From assembly GCF_000513275.1 (NCBI RefSeq), contig NZ_CBVJ010000027.1, positions 1 to 64,000 on the forward strand: DNA of 64,000 nucleotides. Reading direction: 5' to 3'. The notes under the pieces are model-generated. The model had not been told where the DNA came from. It did not search any database and saw only the letters and a program-made list of their open reading frames with translations. This DNA is from Paenibacillus gorillae (lineage in GTDB: Bacteria; Bacillota; Bacilli; Paenibacillales; Paenibacillaceae). The position numbers and the translations under genes are program-made. Shown in pieces: positions 18,574-27,137 of the stretch (positions are counted from its first letter, which is position 1; every line of letters starts with the position of its first letter).

Positions 18574-19452
18574 ATGGATAAACTGGCAGCAACCCGGGTA
18601 ATTGAACCTGCTTCAGCCATCCGAACTTCCATGAAGAGGCGAACCCCGAGCGGACATTCCGCTATTCCGCATCCTATCGTAAGACTGTTGAAGAAAGTGC
18701 TGCCTCCGCTTGTAGTATTTGTTTTATTCATAGGCGGCTGGGAGCTGATTGTACGACTTTACGGTATAGCTTCTTATATTTTGCCCAAGCCCTCCGATAT
18801 TGTCTCGGCGGCAGCGCATAACAGCTCGAACCTGATTGCATCAGTAAGCACGACCATTATTGAGGCATTGATCGGCTTCGCCATCAGCGTAGTGCTCGGC
18901 ATTGGCGTAGCCATCCTGCTTGCGCTATCCAAGACAGTTGAGAAGAGCGTCTATCCCTACGCAATTATTTTACAGACCATCCCGGTCGTCGCCATTGCTC
19001 CGATCATTGTGATTTGGTTCGGGGCGGGCATCAACGCCATTGTCATCATTTCATTCCTGATCAGCTTTTTCCCGATTTTGTCGAATACGCTGATTGGCTT
19101 GAACTCAACGGATCAAAATATGAAAAATTTATTTTATCTCTATAATGCGAGCAAGCTGCAGACGATCTGGAAGCTCCGTTTTCCCGCTGCATTGCCCTAC
19201 ATTATGGCCGGCTTGAAAATCTCCTGCTCCAGCGCGGTTGTTGGCGCAATTGTGGGGGAATATATTGCCGGTATCGGCGGCGGCCAGGGCGGACTCGGAT
19301 ACGGCATTACCGTCGCGGCAACACGACTGCAAACCCCTTATTTATTCGCCTGCGGTTTGTCAGCAGCCGTACTGGGTATCGTCTTTTTCCTGATCATCAA
19401 TCTGATTTCGAACAAGCTGTTGAAATCCTGGCATGAATCCGCAATGAAATAA
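18574..19452 (+). CDS. ABC transporter permease (BPD_transp_1)
   Basis: A 292-residue membrane protein with about six transmembrane helices after a 45-residue basic cytoplasmic N-terminus. The EAA-like loop that docks the ATPase is at NASKLQTIWKLRFPAALPYI (about 189-208), followed by the conserved AIVGEYI. It belongs to the SsuC/ThiX group and forms the channel of the importer with its neighbours. The ATG follows AAGGAGAG. Confidence 0.92.
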   Translation: MDKLAATRVIEPASAIRTSMKRRTPSGHSAIPHPIVRLLKKVLPPLVVFVLFIGGWELIVRLYGIASYILPKPSDIVSAAAHNSSNLIASVSTTIIEALIGFAISVVLGIGVAILLALSKTVEKSVYPYAIILQTIPVVAIAPIIVIWFGAGINAIVIISFLISFFPILSNTLIGLNSTDQNMKNLFYLYNASKLQTIWKLRFPAALPYIMAGLKISCSSAVVGAIVGEYIAGIGGGQGGLGYGITVAATRLQTPYLFACGLSAAVLGIVFFLIINLISNKLLKSWHESAMK

Positions 19453-19479
19453 TAAGCAGAAAAAGGGAGAGAAATAATC

Positions 19480-20514
19480 ATGTCCAAACTTCGTATCCAA
19501 TTACTTAGCTACAAATACCTGTTGGCTGCTGTTTTGTTAATGACGCTGCTCTTAAGTGCATGCTCCAATTCTAATTCCAATGCACCTGCAGCTACTGCCG
19601 GCAATGGAGGCGACAGCAGCTCTGAACTGAAAAAAGTCAGATTGGTTGAGGGCTGGTATGCCAAAGGAGAAGACGGCGGCTACTTTGGTGCTTTGCAGCA
19701 GAACTATTATAAGGACAATGGAATCGATATGACGATTCAGCCGGGCGGACCCGAGGTATCTGGCTTACAGCTGGTTGCTGCGGGAAAAGCGGATTTCGGC
19801 ATCTCCTATGCGGATGAAATTCTGAAAGCCAGAGAGCAAGGTATTCCGGTTGTCGGCATTCTTGCCGGGCTTCAGTATACTCCGCAGGTGCTTATGTATC
19901 ATAAAGAGGCGAATGTTACGGACTTCTCCGATTTGAACGGCAAAACGGTGTACGTCACACCGGCGATTCCATATTGGGAATATATCAAGAGTCAGTATAA
20001 GCTGACGGATGTGAAAGAGATGAAGTACAACGGCCAGCTCGTCAACTTCATTAATGACCCTAATTCACTGAATCAAGGCTATGTGACCAATGAACCGTAT
20101 GTGCTGTCGCAGCAAGGCGTGGATGTGGGCTATCTGAAGATCGCCGATTCCGGATATGCGAATTATGCGAATGTACTATTTACGACGGAAGATTATTTGA
20201 AAAAACATCCGGATATCGTTAAGGCTGTCGTACAAGCGAGCCAAAAGGGCTGGAGCTACTACCTGGACAACTATAAATCGGTGAACCCGCTCATCAAGAC
20301 ATATAACCCGGACATGACGCTGGAAGCGATGAACTATGAGGCAGAGCATGAGAAAGATTTCATTCTGAATGAGGAAACGAAGACGAACGGAATTGGCTAT
20401 ATGACTAAGGAGCGTTGGGACACGCTGCAGAAGCAAATGCTGCAAGTTGGCGGACTAGCGAAGGAGCAAGATGTTTCGAAGGCGTTCACTGGCGAGTTTA
20501 TTGCTAAACCTTAA
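19480..20514 (+). CDS. NMT1/THI5-like substrate-binding lipoprotein
   Basis: A 344-residue lipoprotein with lipobox LLSAC (Cys28) after a hydrophobic leader, so it is anchored outside the membrane. The mature part has the NMT1/THI5 and SsuA fold; the segments VRLVEGWYAKGEDGGYFGAL and LQLVAAGKADFGISYADE match binding proteins for pyrimidine-like (ThiY), riboflavin (RibY) or related nitrogen heterocycles. This is the best clue to the nature of the imported compound, but it does not identify it. It is co-directional and closely spaced with ATPase and permease. Confidence 0.9.
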   Translation: MSKLRIQLLSYKYLLAAVLLMTLLLSACSNSNSNAPAATAGNGGDSSSELKKVRLVEGWYAKGEDGGYFGALQQNYYKDNGIDMTIQPGGPEVSGLQLVAAGKADFGISYADEILKAREQGIPVVGILAGLQYTPQVLMYHKEANVTDFSDLNGKTVYVTPAIPYWEYIKSQYKLTDVKEMKYNGQLVNFINDPNSLNQGYVTNEPYVLSQQGVDVGYLKIADSGYANYANVLFTTEDYLKKHPDIVKAVVQASQKGWSYYLDNYKSVNPLIKTYNPDMTLEAMNYEAEHEKDFILNEETKTNGIGYMTKERWDTLQKQMLQVGGLAKEQDVSKAFTGEFIAKP

Positions 20515-20573
20515 AGTCGAAGGCTTCAAGAATGAGCGGCAACATACAATTTGCAGAAAAATGAGGGACCTAA

Positions 20574-21392
20574 ATGATTAAATTAGGAAACCTAAAGAAC
20601 TATTGGAAAGTGTCAGGCACGTTAGTAGATCTAAGACGGTCACAGCCTTCTGTGCAATCTGTCACCTTGCCGGCACAGCCGCAAAAAGTAATGCTGGATC
20701 TGGAGCATACAGCGATTATTATCATCGATATGCAAAATGATTTCTGTACGCCGGGAGGCTGGCTTGATTCGATCGGAGTGGATACAAGTCCGCTGCTTAA
20801 TCCGGTCGATCGGCTCAATCGGGTGCTGCCGGAGCTGCGCAAGGCGGGTGTGCCTGTAATATGGCTGAACTGGGGTAATCGTCAGGATCAGATGAACGTT
20901 CCGCCATCTGTTCTTCATGTATACAATTCCGACGGTCAAGGCGTCGGAATTGGCGAGCCGCTGCCGGAGAATGGCTCTAAAGTGTTAGAGAAAGGCAGCT
21001 GGGGAGCAGCGATTGTCGATGGATTAACGATCGCATCTGAAGATATCTATGTTGATAAATACCGGATGAGCGGGTTCTGGGACACTCCGCTGGACAGCAT
21101 TCTTCGCAATCTGAATATACGGACGCTGCTGTTCGCCGGTGTAAATCTGGATCAGTGCGTCATGCATACTTTGCAGGATGCGTCATGCCTGGGCTATGAC
21201 AGCATACTTCTGGAGGACTGCTCGGCTACTAGCTCACCGTCTTATTGTACAGAAGCGGCTCTATACAATATCAAGCAATGCTACGGTTTTGTAGCACAAT
21301 CTGCGGGATTACTGGAAGAACTGACGGACTCTGCAGCCAGTCAAATTGATTATGTGCCGCCAGCTGAGGCAATGACTACAGCAGAAGGCTGA
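20574..21392 (+). CDS. Isochorismatase-family amidohydrolase (RutB/BiuH-like)
   Basis: A 272-residue cysteine hydrolase. The catalytic triad is visible: Asp52 in IIDMQNDF, Lys162 in VDKYRMSGF and Cys195 in VNLDQCVMH. The layout PGGWLDSIG, KGSWG and SGFWDTPLDSIL resembles RutB (ureidoacrylate hydrolase), while the Asn-Leu-Asp-Gln-Cys region and DCSAT also recall biuret and N-carbamoylsarcosine hydrolases. It probably releases ammonia or carbamate from a ureido or amide group. It lies 59 bases after the binding-protein gene in the same operon, behind GAGGGACC. Confidence 0.9.
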   Translation: MIKLGNLKNYWKVSGTLVDLRRSQPSVQSVTLPAQPQKVMLDLEHTAIIIIDMQNDFCTPGGWLDSIGVDTSPLLNPVDRLNRVLPELRKAGVPVIWLNWGNRQDQMNVPPSVLHVYNSDGQGVGIGEPLPENGSKVLEKGSWGAAIVDGLTIASEDIYVDKYRMSGFWDTPLDSILRNLNIRTLLFAGVNLDQCVMHTLQDASCLGYDSILLEDCSATSSPSYCTEAALYNIKQCYGFVAQSAGLLEELTDSAASQIDYVPPAEAMTTAEG

Positions 21393-21414
21393 TCAGAAAG
21401 GAAGGAGAATCGGC

Positions 21415-22599
21415 ATGATGGAGGATCAATGGAAGGCTGTGGTCAGCCGCATGGCGGTGGGAGCGACAGGACAAGGAAAGCTGAGCTCGCTCAGCTTTAT
21501 GGTCAAAGATGTATTTGCTGTACGCGGTTATACGAACGGCGCGGGCAACCCGCGCTGGCTGGAAACGCATGAAATAGCGCAAGAGCATGCGACTGCAATT
21601 GATCTGCTGCTGAATGAAGGGGCGACGCTTACCGGCACTACGCATACCGATGAGCTCATGTACAGCTTGAATGGTGAGAATTTCCACTATGGAACACCTC
21701 TCAATCCGCAAGCACCTGACCGGATACCAGGCGGTTCATCCAGCGGCTCAGCGGTTGCTGTCGCTGCTGATCTTGCAGACTTCACACTTGGCACGGATAC
21801 GGGCGGATCGGTTCGCGTACCTGCCTCGTATTGCGGTATCTATGGTCTGAGACCGACTCATGGCAGCGTCTCCGAAAAAGGGGTGATTCCGCTAGCCTCC
21901 AGCTTTGATACCGTTGGCTGGATGGCTCGTGATCTAAGTTTGCTTCGTCAGGTGGGAGATGTACTTCTGCCGGAGAATCCGGCACCAGGGTCAGAGTTTA
22001 GCCGGATTCTCATTGGTGAAGACGCTTGGGAGCTGGCAGATTCGGAGAGCAGAGAGGCTCTTGCCCCTAGTTTGAAGGCAATACGAGCTGCCGGTGCAAG
22101 CCAGTCATCGATTCGCATTGCTTCTCAGGGACTAACCGAATGGATGACGATGTTCAGAACGATTCAAGGCTATGAAATTTGGCAGGAGCATGGCGAATGG
22201 ATTACACGTGAGAAACCCGTTTTTGGACCGGGAATTGCTGAAAGGTTCTCTTGGTCTCGCAGCATTGATCGTGCTGATATGGAGCGGCAGGCTACGCGCC
22301 GATTGGCGGTTCGTCAGTCTATCACCGATTTGCTTGGAACGGACGCTCTGCTGATCATTCCGACTACGCCAGGGGCAGCTCCGAAGCTTGGAATGAATGG
22401 GCCGCTAATGGAAGAGCGCAGAGCGAAGGCGATGCAGCTAACCTGTATCGCTGGCTTGACGGGACTGCCGCAGCTCACGATTCCTGCTGGAGAAGTACAG
22501 GGCTGTCCGGTCGGGATATCTATAATCGCTGGATATGGACAGGATTCGCGATTGCTGGAGTGGGCAGCCGCACACTTAGCTGCACCCGTACTCAAGTAA
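21415..22599 (+). CDS. Amidase-signature family hydrolase
   Basis: A 394-residue amidase with the Ser-cisSer-Lys triad region: Lys31 (FMVKD), GGSSSGSA (about 106-113) and Ser132 in TDTGGSVRVPAS. It is shorter than GatA or allophanate hydrolase and nearer to the small amidases of the AMI1 type. It is predicted to hydrolyse an amide made by, or feeding, the neighbouring isochorismatase-like and creatininase-like enzymes. It begins 23 bases after the preceding stop behind GGAAGGAG. Confidence 0.9.
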   Translation: MMEDQWKAVVSRMAVGATGQGKLSSLSFMVKDVFAVRGYTNGAGNPRWLETHEIAQEHATAIDLLLNEGATLTGTTHTDELMYSLNGENFHYGTPLNPQAPDRIPGGSSSGSAVAVAADLADFTLGTDTGGSVRVPASYCGIYGLRPTHGSVSEKGVIPLASSFDTVGWMARDLSLLRQVGDVLLPENPAPGSEFSRILIGEDAWELADSESREALAPSLKAIRAAGASQSSIRIASQGLTEWMTMFRTIQGYEIWQEHGEWITREKPVFGPGIAERFSWSRSIDRADMERQATRRLAVRQSITDLLGTDALLIIPTTPGAAPKLGMNGPLMEERRAKAMQLTCIAGLTGLPQLTIPAGEVQGCPVGISIIAGYGQDSRLLEWAAAHLAAPVLK

Positions 22600-22668
22600 G
22601 TCTCATTCGAGTGAATAATCTATGCACACCTAAAGAGCAGCTGTGCTTTATGAAAAGAGGGGTTCGAT

Positions 22669-23511
22669 ATGTTTCAACGATATGAAGGAACGGCATGGGA
22701 GCAGCGTTTTTTGCCCCGTCTGACTAGCAAGCAAGTGCTGGAGCTGCCCAAGGAGAAGGCACTCGTGATTTTGCCAGTAGGAGCAGTAGAGCAGCATGGA
22801 CCTCACCTTCCCATATATACGGATACACTAATTGGGGAAGCGACCTTGACGCAAACACTGGAACGTTTAAACGGGGAAAGCGAAGTGTGGCTGCTCCCGC
22901 CTGTCTCCTATGGCAAGAGCAATGAGCATATTGGTCTTCCTGGCACGATCTCCCTGTCAGCAACTACGCTTAAGGGCGTCATTATGGACATTGCCGACAG
23001 CTTGCATGCCAGCGGATTCCGTAGACTGCTGCTGTTCAATACCCATGGCGGCAATGTTGATCTGCTAAACCTGGTGTCACGTGAAATTCGCATTCGTACA
23101 GGAATGATGGTGTTTTATTTGAGCCCGGGCAGCTTGAATGTTGCGGAGGATCTGATGTCAGCCGAGGAGCTGGAGTACGGCATTCATGGCGGCGATTATG
23201 AGACGTCAATCGTTATGTCTATTAAACCAGACTGGGTTCAAACCGAGTTTCTGGTTAAGGATTTTCCCGACATGTCTAAGTACCGTTTTCTAACGCTAGA
23301 GGGAAAAATCCGCTTCGGCTGGAAGATGACCGATATATCTGTGACTGGCATTAGCGGTAATGCGACCGCAGCAACATCTGAGAAAGGCCAAATTATTCAA
23401 GACAGAATTGCGGAGCTGCTAGCGAAAGCGCTGGATGAGCTTTGTCAGTTTGAAATAACCGATGTTCTCGGTGACAGCAAGGCTATGCAGGCTGATGGTG
23501 CTCGACTATGA
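22669..23511 (+). CDS. Creatininase-family amidohydrolase
   Basis: A 280-residue metal-dependent hydrolase. Metal ligands are in place: Glu41 and His43 (GAVEQHGPH), Asp52 (YTD), His126 (NTHGGN) and Glu178 (GGDYETS). The family includes creatinine amidohydrolase, FAPy deformylase and other enzymes that open cyclic amides. The co-encoded importer and hydrolases suggest ring opening of a cyclic amide here. The stop overlaps the next start (ATGA), so the two are translationally coupled. AGAGGGG precedes the ATG. Confidence 0.9.
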   Translation: MFQRYEGTAWEQRFLPRLTSKQVLELPKEKALVILPVGAVEQHGPHLPIYTDTLIGEATLTQTLERLNGESEVWLLPPVSYGKSNEHIGLPGTISLSATTLKGVIMDIADSLHASGFRRLLLFNTHGGNVDLLNLVSREIRIRTGMMVFYLSPGSLNVAEDLMSAEELEYGIHGGDYETSIVMSIKPDWVQTEFLVKDFPDMSKYRFLTLEGKIRFGWKMTDISVTGISGNATAATSEKGQIIQDRIAELLAKALDELCQFEITDVLGDSKAMQADGARL

Positions 23512-24374
23512 AGCTTGTTAGCCTGAACCATAACGGAGAAGAGCAAGCGGCTATTGAGCATCTAGGGAGCTTCTATTTGATTCAATCCATCAATGAGATA
23601 GAAGGAACTGCCTGGTGCTCGTCGATTACGGATATTTTGCAACAGGACCAATTGGATCAGCTTAAGCTCTGGTATCAGGATGGCGGGCAGCAGGCATTGT
23701 TGTCGATGGCTTGCCTAGAGATGGAGCAAGTTCGTCCAGCTCCAATTGTTCGCCAGCCACGAAAAATATGGGGAATCGGTATGAACTACGTTCAGAAAGC
23801 AATAGATTTAGCCTCAACGCCGCCAGAGCTCGAACCCGTCTGTTTCATGAAACCCGACACCAGTCTGATTGGACCAGAGGAAGCGATTCGAATCCCGGCG
23901 TCCCTGGCAGCTGATGTAACAGCGGAGGCAGAGCTTGGTATAGTTATTGGCCGCACGTGTAAAAATGTTCCCGAAGAGCAAGCGGAAAGCGTCATTGCCG
24001 GGTTTGTAGCGACGCTGGATATGACTCGTCAGGATATACATGCTCGTAATCCGAGATTTCTGCAGCGTTCCAAAGTCTTCGATACATTCTTCAGCCTAGG
24101 CTCGCAGCTGATAACGGCTGATGAAATAACCGATCTGCAGAGCTTGATCGTGGAAACGCTGCGTAACGGCGAGACAATACACAGTAATACTGTAGCCCAT
24201 ATGATGTATCATCCGTGGTTCATCGTCTCGTATTTTTCCCAGATGATGACCCTCTATCCGGGTGATGTGATTATGACGGGCACGCCGGGCTCCGTACGGA
24301 TACATCATGGCGATACTGCTGAATGCAGGATTAGCGGATTTTCAGTACTGCGGAATCCTGTAAGTAGCGAATGA
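23508..24374 (+). CDS. Fumarylacetoacetate hydrolase (FAH)-family protein
   Basis: A 288-residue enzyme of the FAH fold. The catalytic domain starts near residue 85 (KIWGIGMNY), holds the metal-binding AEAELGIVIGR (Glu at about 139 and 141) and ends with the family block PGDVIMTGTPGSV. FAH-family proteins cleave C-C bonds in diketo acids, or act as decarboxylases, isomerases or ureidoglycolate lyases. The last activity would fit a PucR-controlled nitrogen pathway but is only a possibility. It overlaps the creatininase-family gene by four bases. Confidence 0.9.
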   Translation: MKLVSLNHNGEEQAAIEHLGSFYLIQSINEIEGTAWCSSITDILQQDQLDQLKLWYQDGGQQALLSMACLEMEQVRPAPIVRQPRKIWGIGMNYVQKAIDLASTPPELEPVCFMKPDTSLIGPEEAIRIPASLAADVTAEAELGIVIGRTCKNVPEEQAESVIAGFVATLDMTRQDIHARNPRFLQRSKVFDTFFSLGSQLITADEITDLQSLIVETLRNGETIHSNTVAHMMYHPWFIVSYFSQMMTLYPGDVIMTGTPGSVRIHHGDTAECRISGFSVLRNPVSSE

Positions 24375-24434
24375 GGATTAACGGATCGTAAATAAATCGC
24401 TATACCAATTCAACATAAAGCGAGGTAGATTAAT

Positions 24435-24875
24435 ATGGTCAATATTCCGGGATTGATAGCCGGCAACTTCGAGGATTGTCCTATTCATAAAATATCGGCA
24501 GCGGATACGAACAAATTTCTTCTGTTATGCGATAGAGAGCAGGTTCCATTTACTTCATTTGTCGAAATATTCGAAGTGGGCGGCAGAACGCCATCCAATG
24601 AGCATGTTGAAGCTTATGAATACTTCTATGTTCTGAAAGGGGAAGGGCTTGCGAAAGTAGGCAGTGAATATGAAATGCCGATCCGCCAAGGCTCGTTCAT
24701 TATTATTCCTCCGGGCAATCATCATGACATCATTAACACGGGCAGCTCACGCCTATATTGTCTGACGACGATGATACCGGACGAGAAGTTCTCGGATATG
24801 ATTAAAGCGGGTCCTGCCGCTGAGCTGGATGATGAGGATTTGGCTGTTCTCAAGGCGATGATTCCGGTGAAATAG
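24435..24875 (+). CDS. Small cupin-domain protein
   Basis: A 146-residue single-domain cupin. Motif 1 is in GGRTPSNEHVEAYEYFYVLKGEG (His57 and Glu/Tyr positions), motif 2 in GSFIIIPPGNHHDIINTG. Single cupins bind a metal and act as isomerases, dioxygenases or aminohydrolases (for example the ureidoglycine aminohydrolase group). It is the last gene of the PucR-linked operon, 60 bases after the FAH gene, and is followed by a terminator. It may process an unstable intermediate. Confidence 0.85.
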   Translation: MVNIPGLIAGNFEDCPIHKISAADTNKFLLLCDREQVPFTSFVEIFEVGGRTPSNEHVEAYEYFYVLKGEGLAKVGSEYEMPIRQGSFIIIPPGNHHDIINTGSSRLYCLTTMIPDEKFSDMIKAGPAAELDDEDLAVLKAMIPVK

Positions 24876-24920
24876 TGTGTGGCGGCATTGGCAGCAAGCA
24901 AGAAAATCATACCTGATCGA

Positions 24921-24947
24921 AGTCACGCGATTGCGTGGCTTTTTTTG
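24921..24947 (+). terminator. Terminator of the PucR-linked operon
   Basis: AGTCACGC and GCGTGGCT pair around GATT, followed by seven T. It is the only terminator seen between 17752 and 24950. Confidence 0.85.
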
Positions 24948-25123
24948 TTTTTAACGGAGCTTGCCTATTAGGATTGGTTGATACTCTAACACCTGCTATA
25001 ATAGATAGTGATTGTTTATTTTGCGCGGGTTCACCGTTATCGTACATATTAGAAAATAAATGGATGATTCATTACGCGGAGTCGTAACGAGAACTCCAAG
25101 ATCAGATAGGAGATCATAGAAAC

Positions 25124-25375
25124 ATGGCTAAAGCAAAAGTTCCAAAACGACCAACACGAGACGAATTTGTATTAGAGGAAATCGGAAACCAACTTTCAGA
25201 GGCATATCAAGAAAAATCGGTTATTTTGCTGTCCGTTTGGGGCAGAGAAGAACCCGTTCAAGGACATATTTCGAAAATGGATTCCAGAACGGGCAGGGTT
25301 CACGTAGAAACAGAAGAAGGAACCGATAAAGTGCCATTCATGGATATAATGAGCGTCAACTATCCGAGATATTAA
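25124..25375 (+). CDS. YolD-like family protein
   Basis: An 83-residue cytoplasmic protein. The start PTRDEFVLEEIGNQLSEA and the beta-rich end VHVETEEGTDKVPFMDIMSV match the YolD-like family (Pfam YolD). In Bacilli, YolD-like proteins are often partnered with Y-family polymerases in UmuD-like roles. No polymerase gene is nearby here, so its function is open. ATG follows AGGAGATC. Confidence 0.8.
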   Translation: MAKAKVPKRPTRDEFVLEEIGNQLSEAYQEKSVILLSVWGREEPVQGHISKMDSRTGRVHVETEEGTDKVPFMDIMSVNYPRY

Positions 25376-25385
25376 GGGGAGTAGA

Positions 25386-25574
25386 AACAAAATGCAAAAG
25401 TGCAGGTAGATGAGCGTGAAATGACCCATATGAGCCATCAAAATGCAAAAGTGCATTTGAAATCACTCGATTTTACGCTAGGGAGCCGTTATTGGCCAAA
25501 CAAACTGCATATTTGCATTTTGATGCGATAAATCGCTTGAAAATAGGCTTCCAACCTGCACTTTTACATTTTGA
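25386..25574 (+). repeat. Dispersed 189-bp repeat, copy 3
   Basis: It is the same length as copy 2 and nearly identical in the boxes: AACAAAATGCAAAAGTGCA, TCAAAATGCAAAAGTGCA, then the inverted CATATTTGCATTTTG and CACTTTTACATTTTG. The paired inverted boxes could fold into a long hairpin. It begins 10 bases after the YolD stop. Confidence 0.85.
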
Positions 25575-25690
25575 TTTAATTACCGCAAGGTCTACACAAT
25601 ACTGGCGCGTATTAGAGTGAATGACAGCAGGCTCTATTTAACCTTAGTGCTATCATCATATTAGTTCGTTGTATCTTTCTCGACCGCTTG

Positions 25691-25720
25691 ACACCCGTTT
25701 ATTGACGGGTGTTTTTCTTT
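25691..25720 (+). terminator. Terminator hairpin without an adjacent gene
   Basis: ACACCCGT and ACGGGTGT pair around TTATTG, followed by TTTTTCTTTT. The nearest upstream gene (YolD) ends over 300 bases earlier, beyond the dispersed repeat. It may end a long YolD transcript or a small RNA from 25580-25720. Nothing coding is seen in this gap. Confidence 0.7.
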
Positions 25721-25920
25721 TGGCCTGAAAAGATATTCACTTTGTGAATTGGGCCAGGCAATACCGGCTTCAACTTAGCTATCTGAAAACGAGATGGCAG
25801 GCATCTAAACTGCGTATTATGCAAGATAGCTGCATGCATTATATGATGAGTTCACGGCTAACGCCGATGAATGAATAACCCCTATCGTTCCGAAATGAAG
25901 CGGGAATTGTTTAATCAAAA

Positions 25921-25940
25921 TAACTATCTGCGGATAGTAA
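25921..25940 (+). promoter_or_regulatory. TetR-like operator candidate before an SDR gene
   Basis: TAACTATC-TGCG-GATAGTAA is an inverted repeat 19 bases before the SDR start. The TAACTAT half-site recurs at 41960, before another SDR, in a different spacing. No TetR-type gene is in the window. Confidence 0.45.
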
Positions 25941-25958
25941 ATAAGGAGACTGAACATA

Positions 25959-26702
25959 ATGACTTTTCAGCATAAAGTGGCAGTGATTACAGGCGGAAGC
26001 AGCGGTATCGGGAAAGCGGCAGCTATAGACTGGGTGAAGCGGGGCGGCAATGTCGTCATTAATGGCCGTCGTGAACAAGCGCTGGAGGAGGCAGCAAAAG
26101 AAATCGATCCGACAGGCGAACATGTCGCTTATGTTGCCGGAGACATCTCAAATTCTGAAATCGCGGAAAGCTTGATCCAAGAGGCACTCAAACGTTTTGG
26201 CCGTATCGATACACTTGTGAACAACGCGGGTATTTTTATCTCTAAACCATTTACAGATTACACGATTGAAGATTTCGAATCAGTGCTATCCATTAATGTA
26301 GCCGGATTTTTCCGCATTACTCAATTGGCAATAACCGAGATGCTCAAGTCGGGTTCCGGTCACATCGTGAATATTACGGCTAGCGGAGTCGCTGAACAGC
26401 CTATCAAAGCCGTGCCAGCTGTATTAGCCGCATTGACCAAAGGCGGTTTGGCAGCGGCAACGAAATCATTAGCGATTGAATATGCGGACAAAGGCATTCG
26501 AGTGAACGCTGTAGCACCGGGTATTATCAAGACGCCAATGCATGGGGTTGAAACCCATGATTTCTTGAGTAAATTACATCCAGTGGGCCGGATGGGCGAG
26601 GTTCAGCATATTGTTGATGCCATTAATTATCTGGAATCCGCTTCGTTCGTAACTGGAGATATCCTTCATGTTGATGGTGGTCAAAGCGCCGGCAAGTGGT
26701 AA
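25959..26702 (+). CDS. SDR-family oxidoreductase (Tyr-less subfamily)
   Basis: A 247-residue short-chain dehydrogenase with NAD(P) motif TGGSSGIG (about 11-18), NNAG (about 88) and C-terminal VAPGIIKTPM. The catalytic YxxxK is altered: Lys is kept in AALTKGG (about 161), but the Tyr four residues earlier is Ala. As I recall, close relatives share VPxxLAxLTKGG, so this is a subfamily trait rather than a mutation. Substrate unknown. ATG follows AAGGAG. The NIPSNAP gene follows 34 bases later in the same direction. Confidence 0.85.
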   Translation: MTFQHKVAVITGGSSGIGKAAAIDWVKRGGNVVINGRREQALEEAAKEIDPTGEHVAYVAGDISNSEIAESLIQEALKRFGRIDTLVNNAGIFISKPFTDYTIEDFESVLSINVAGFFRITQLAITEMLKSGSGHIVNITASGVAEQPIKAVPAVLAALTKGGLAAATKSLAIEYADKGIRVNAVAPGIIKTPMHGVETHDFLSKLHPVGRMGEVQHIVDAINYLESASFVTGDILHVDGGQSAGKW

Positions 26703-26736
26703 TAAGGTAAGTTGCCAGAAAGGGAGGAAGACGTAC

Positions 26737-27060
26737 ATGCTTTACGAACTGCGGACTTACTATATTATTCCCGGTCGCATGCAAGCGATGTTGAATCGGT
26801 TTCGGGATCATACGATAACGATTTTTGCCAAGCATGGAATGAAGGTTACGAATTTTTGGATCGATGCGGATGAGTCCAATAACCGGCTGTATTACGTGCT
26901 TGAGCATCAGGACGAGGCTGCGCGTGAACGCAACTTCCAGGCCTTTCTCGAAGATCAGGAATGGCTGGATTTAAGGCATAGAACGGAACAAGACGGTCCC
27001 ATGTATGAGAAAATCGATATTGCTTATATGAAAATTGCGCCTTTTTTCCACGCGAAGTAG
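26737..27060 (+). CDS. NIPSNAP-family protein
   Basis: A 107-residue dimeric alpha/beta-barrel type protein. YELRTYYIIPGRM at the start and the Trp-rich FWIDADESNNRLYYVLEH middle match NIPSNAP (Pfam), small proteins often co-encoded with oxidoreductases. Its biochemical role is unknown. The ATG at 26737 follows AAAGGGAGG; the open frame further upstream is not needed. Probably co-transcribed with the SDR gene. Confidence 0.85.
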   Translation: MLYELRTYYIIPGRMQAMLNRFRDHTITIFAKHGMKVTNFWIDADESNNRLYYVLEHQDEAARERNFQAFLEDQEWLDLRHRTEQDGPMYEKIDIAYMKIAPFFHAK

Positions 27061-27078
27061 CACGAGGCGCCGTTATTG

Positions 27079-27106
27079 ATCCCCTTTTTGCAAAGGGGAT
27101 TTTTTT
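27079..27106. terminator. Terminator between NIPSNAP and LysR genes
   Basis: ATCCCCTTT and AAAGGGGAT pair around TTGC, followed by seven T. It ends the SDR/NIPSNAP transcript. The A-rich other side is weaker for the minus-strand LysR gene. Confidence 0.85.
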
Positions 27107-27137
27107 CATTCGGAAGCTGAGCTTGATCCTTCGATAG

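Noticed and set aside
25959-26702. Loss of the catalytic Tyr in this SDR as a mutation
   Set aside because: As I recall, relatives share the Tyr-less VPxxLAxLTKGG pattern, so it looks like a subfamily feature.
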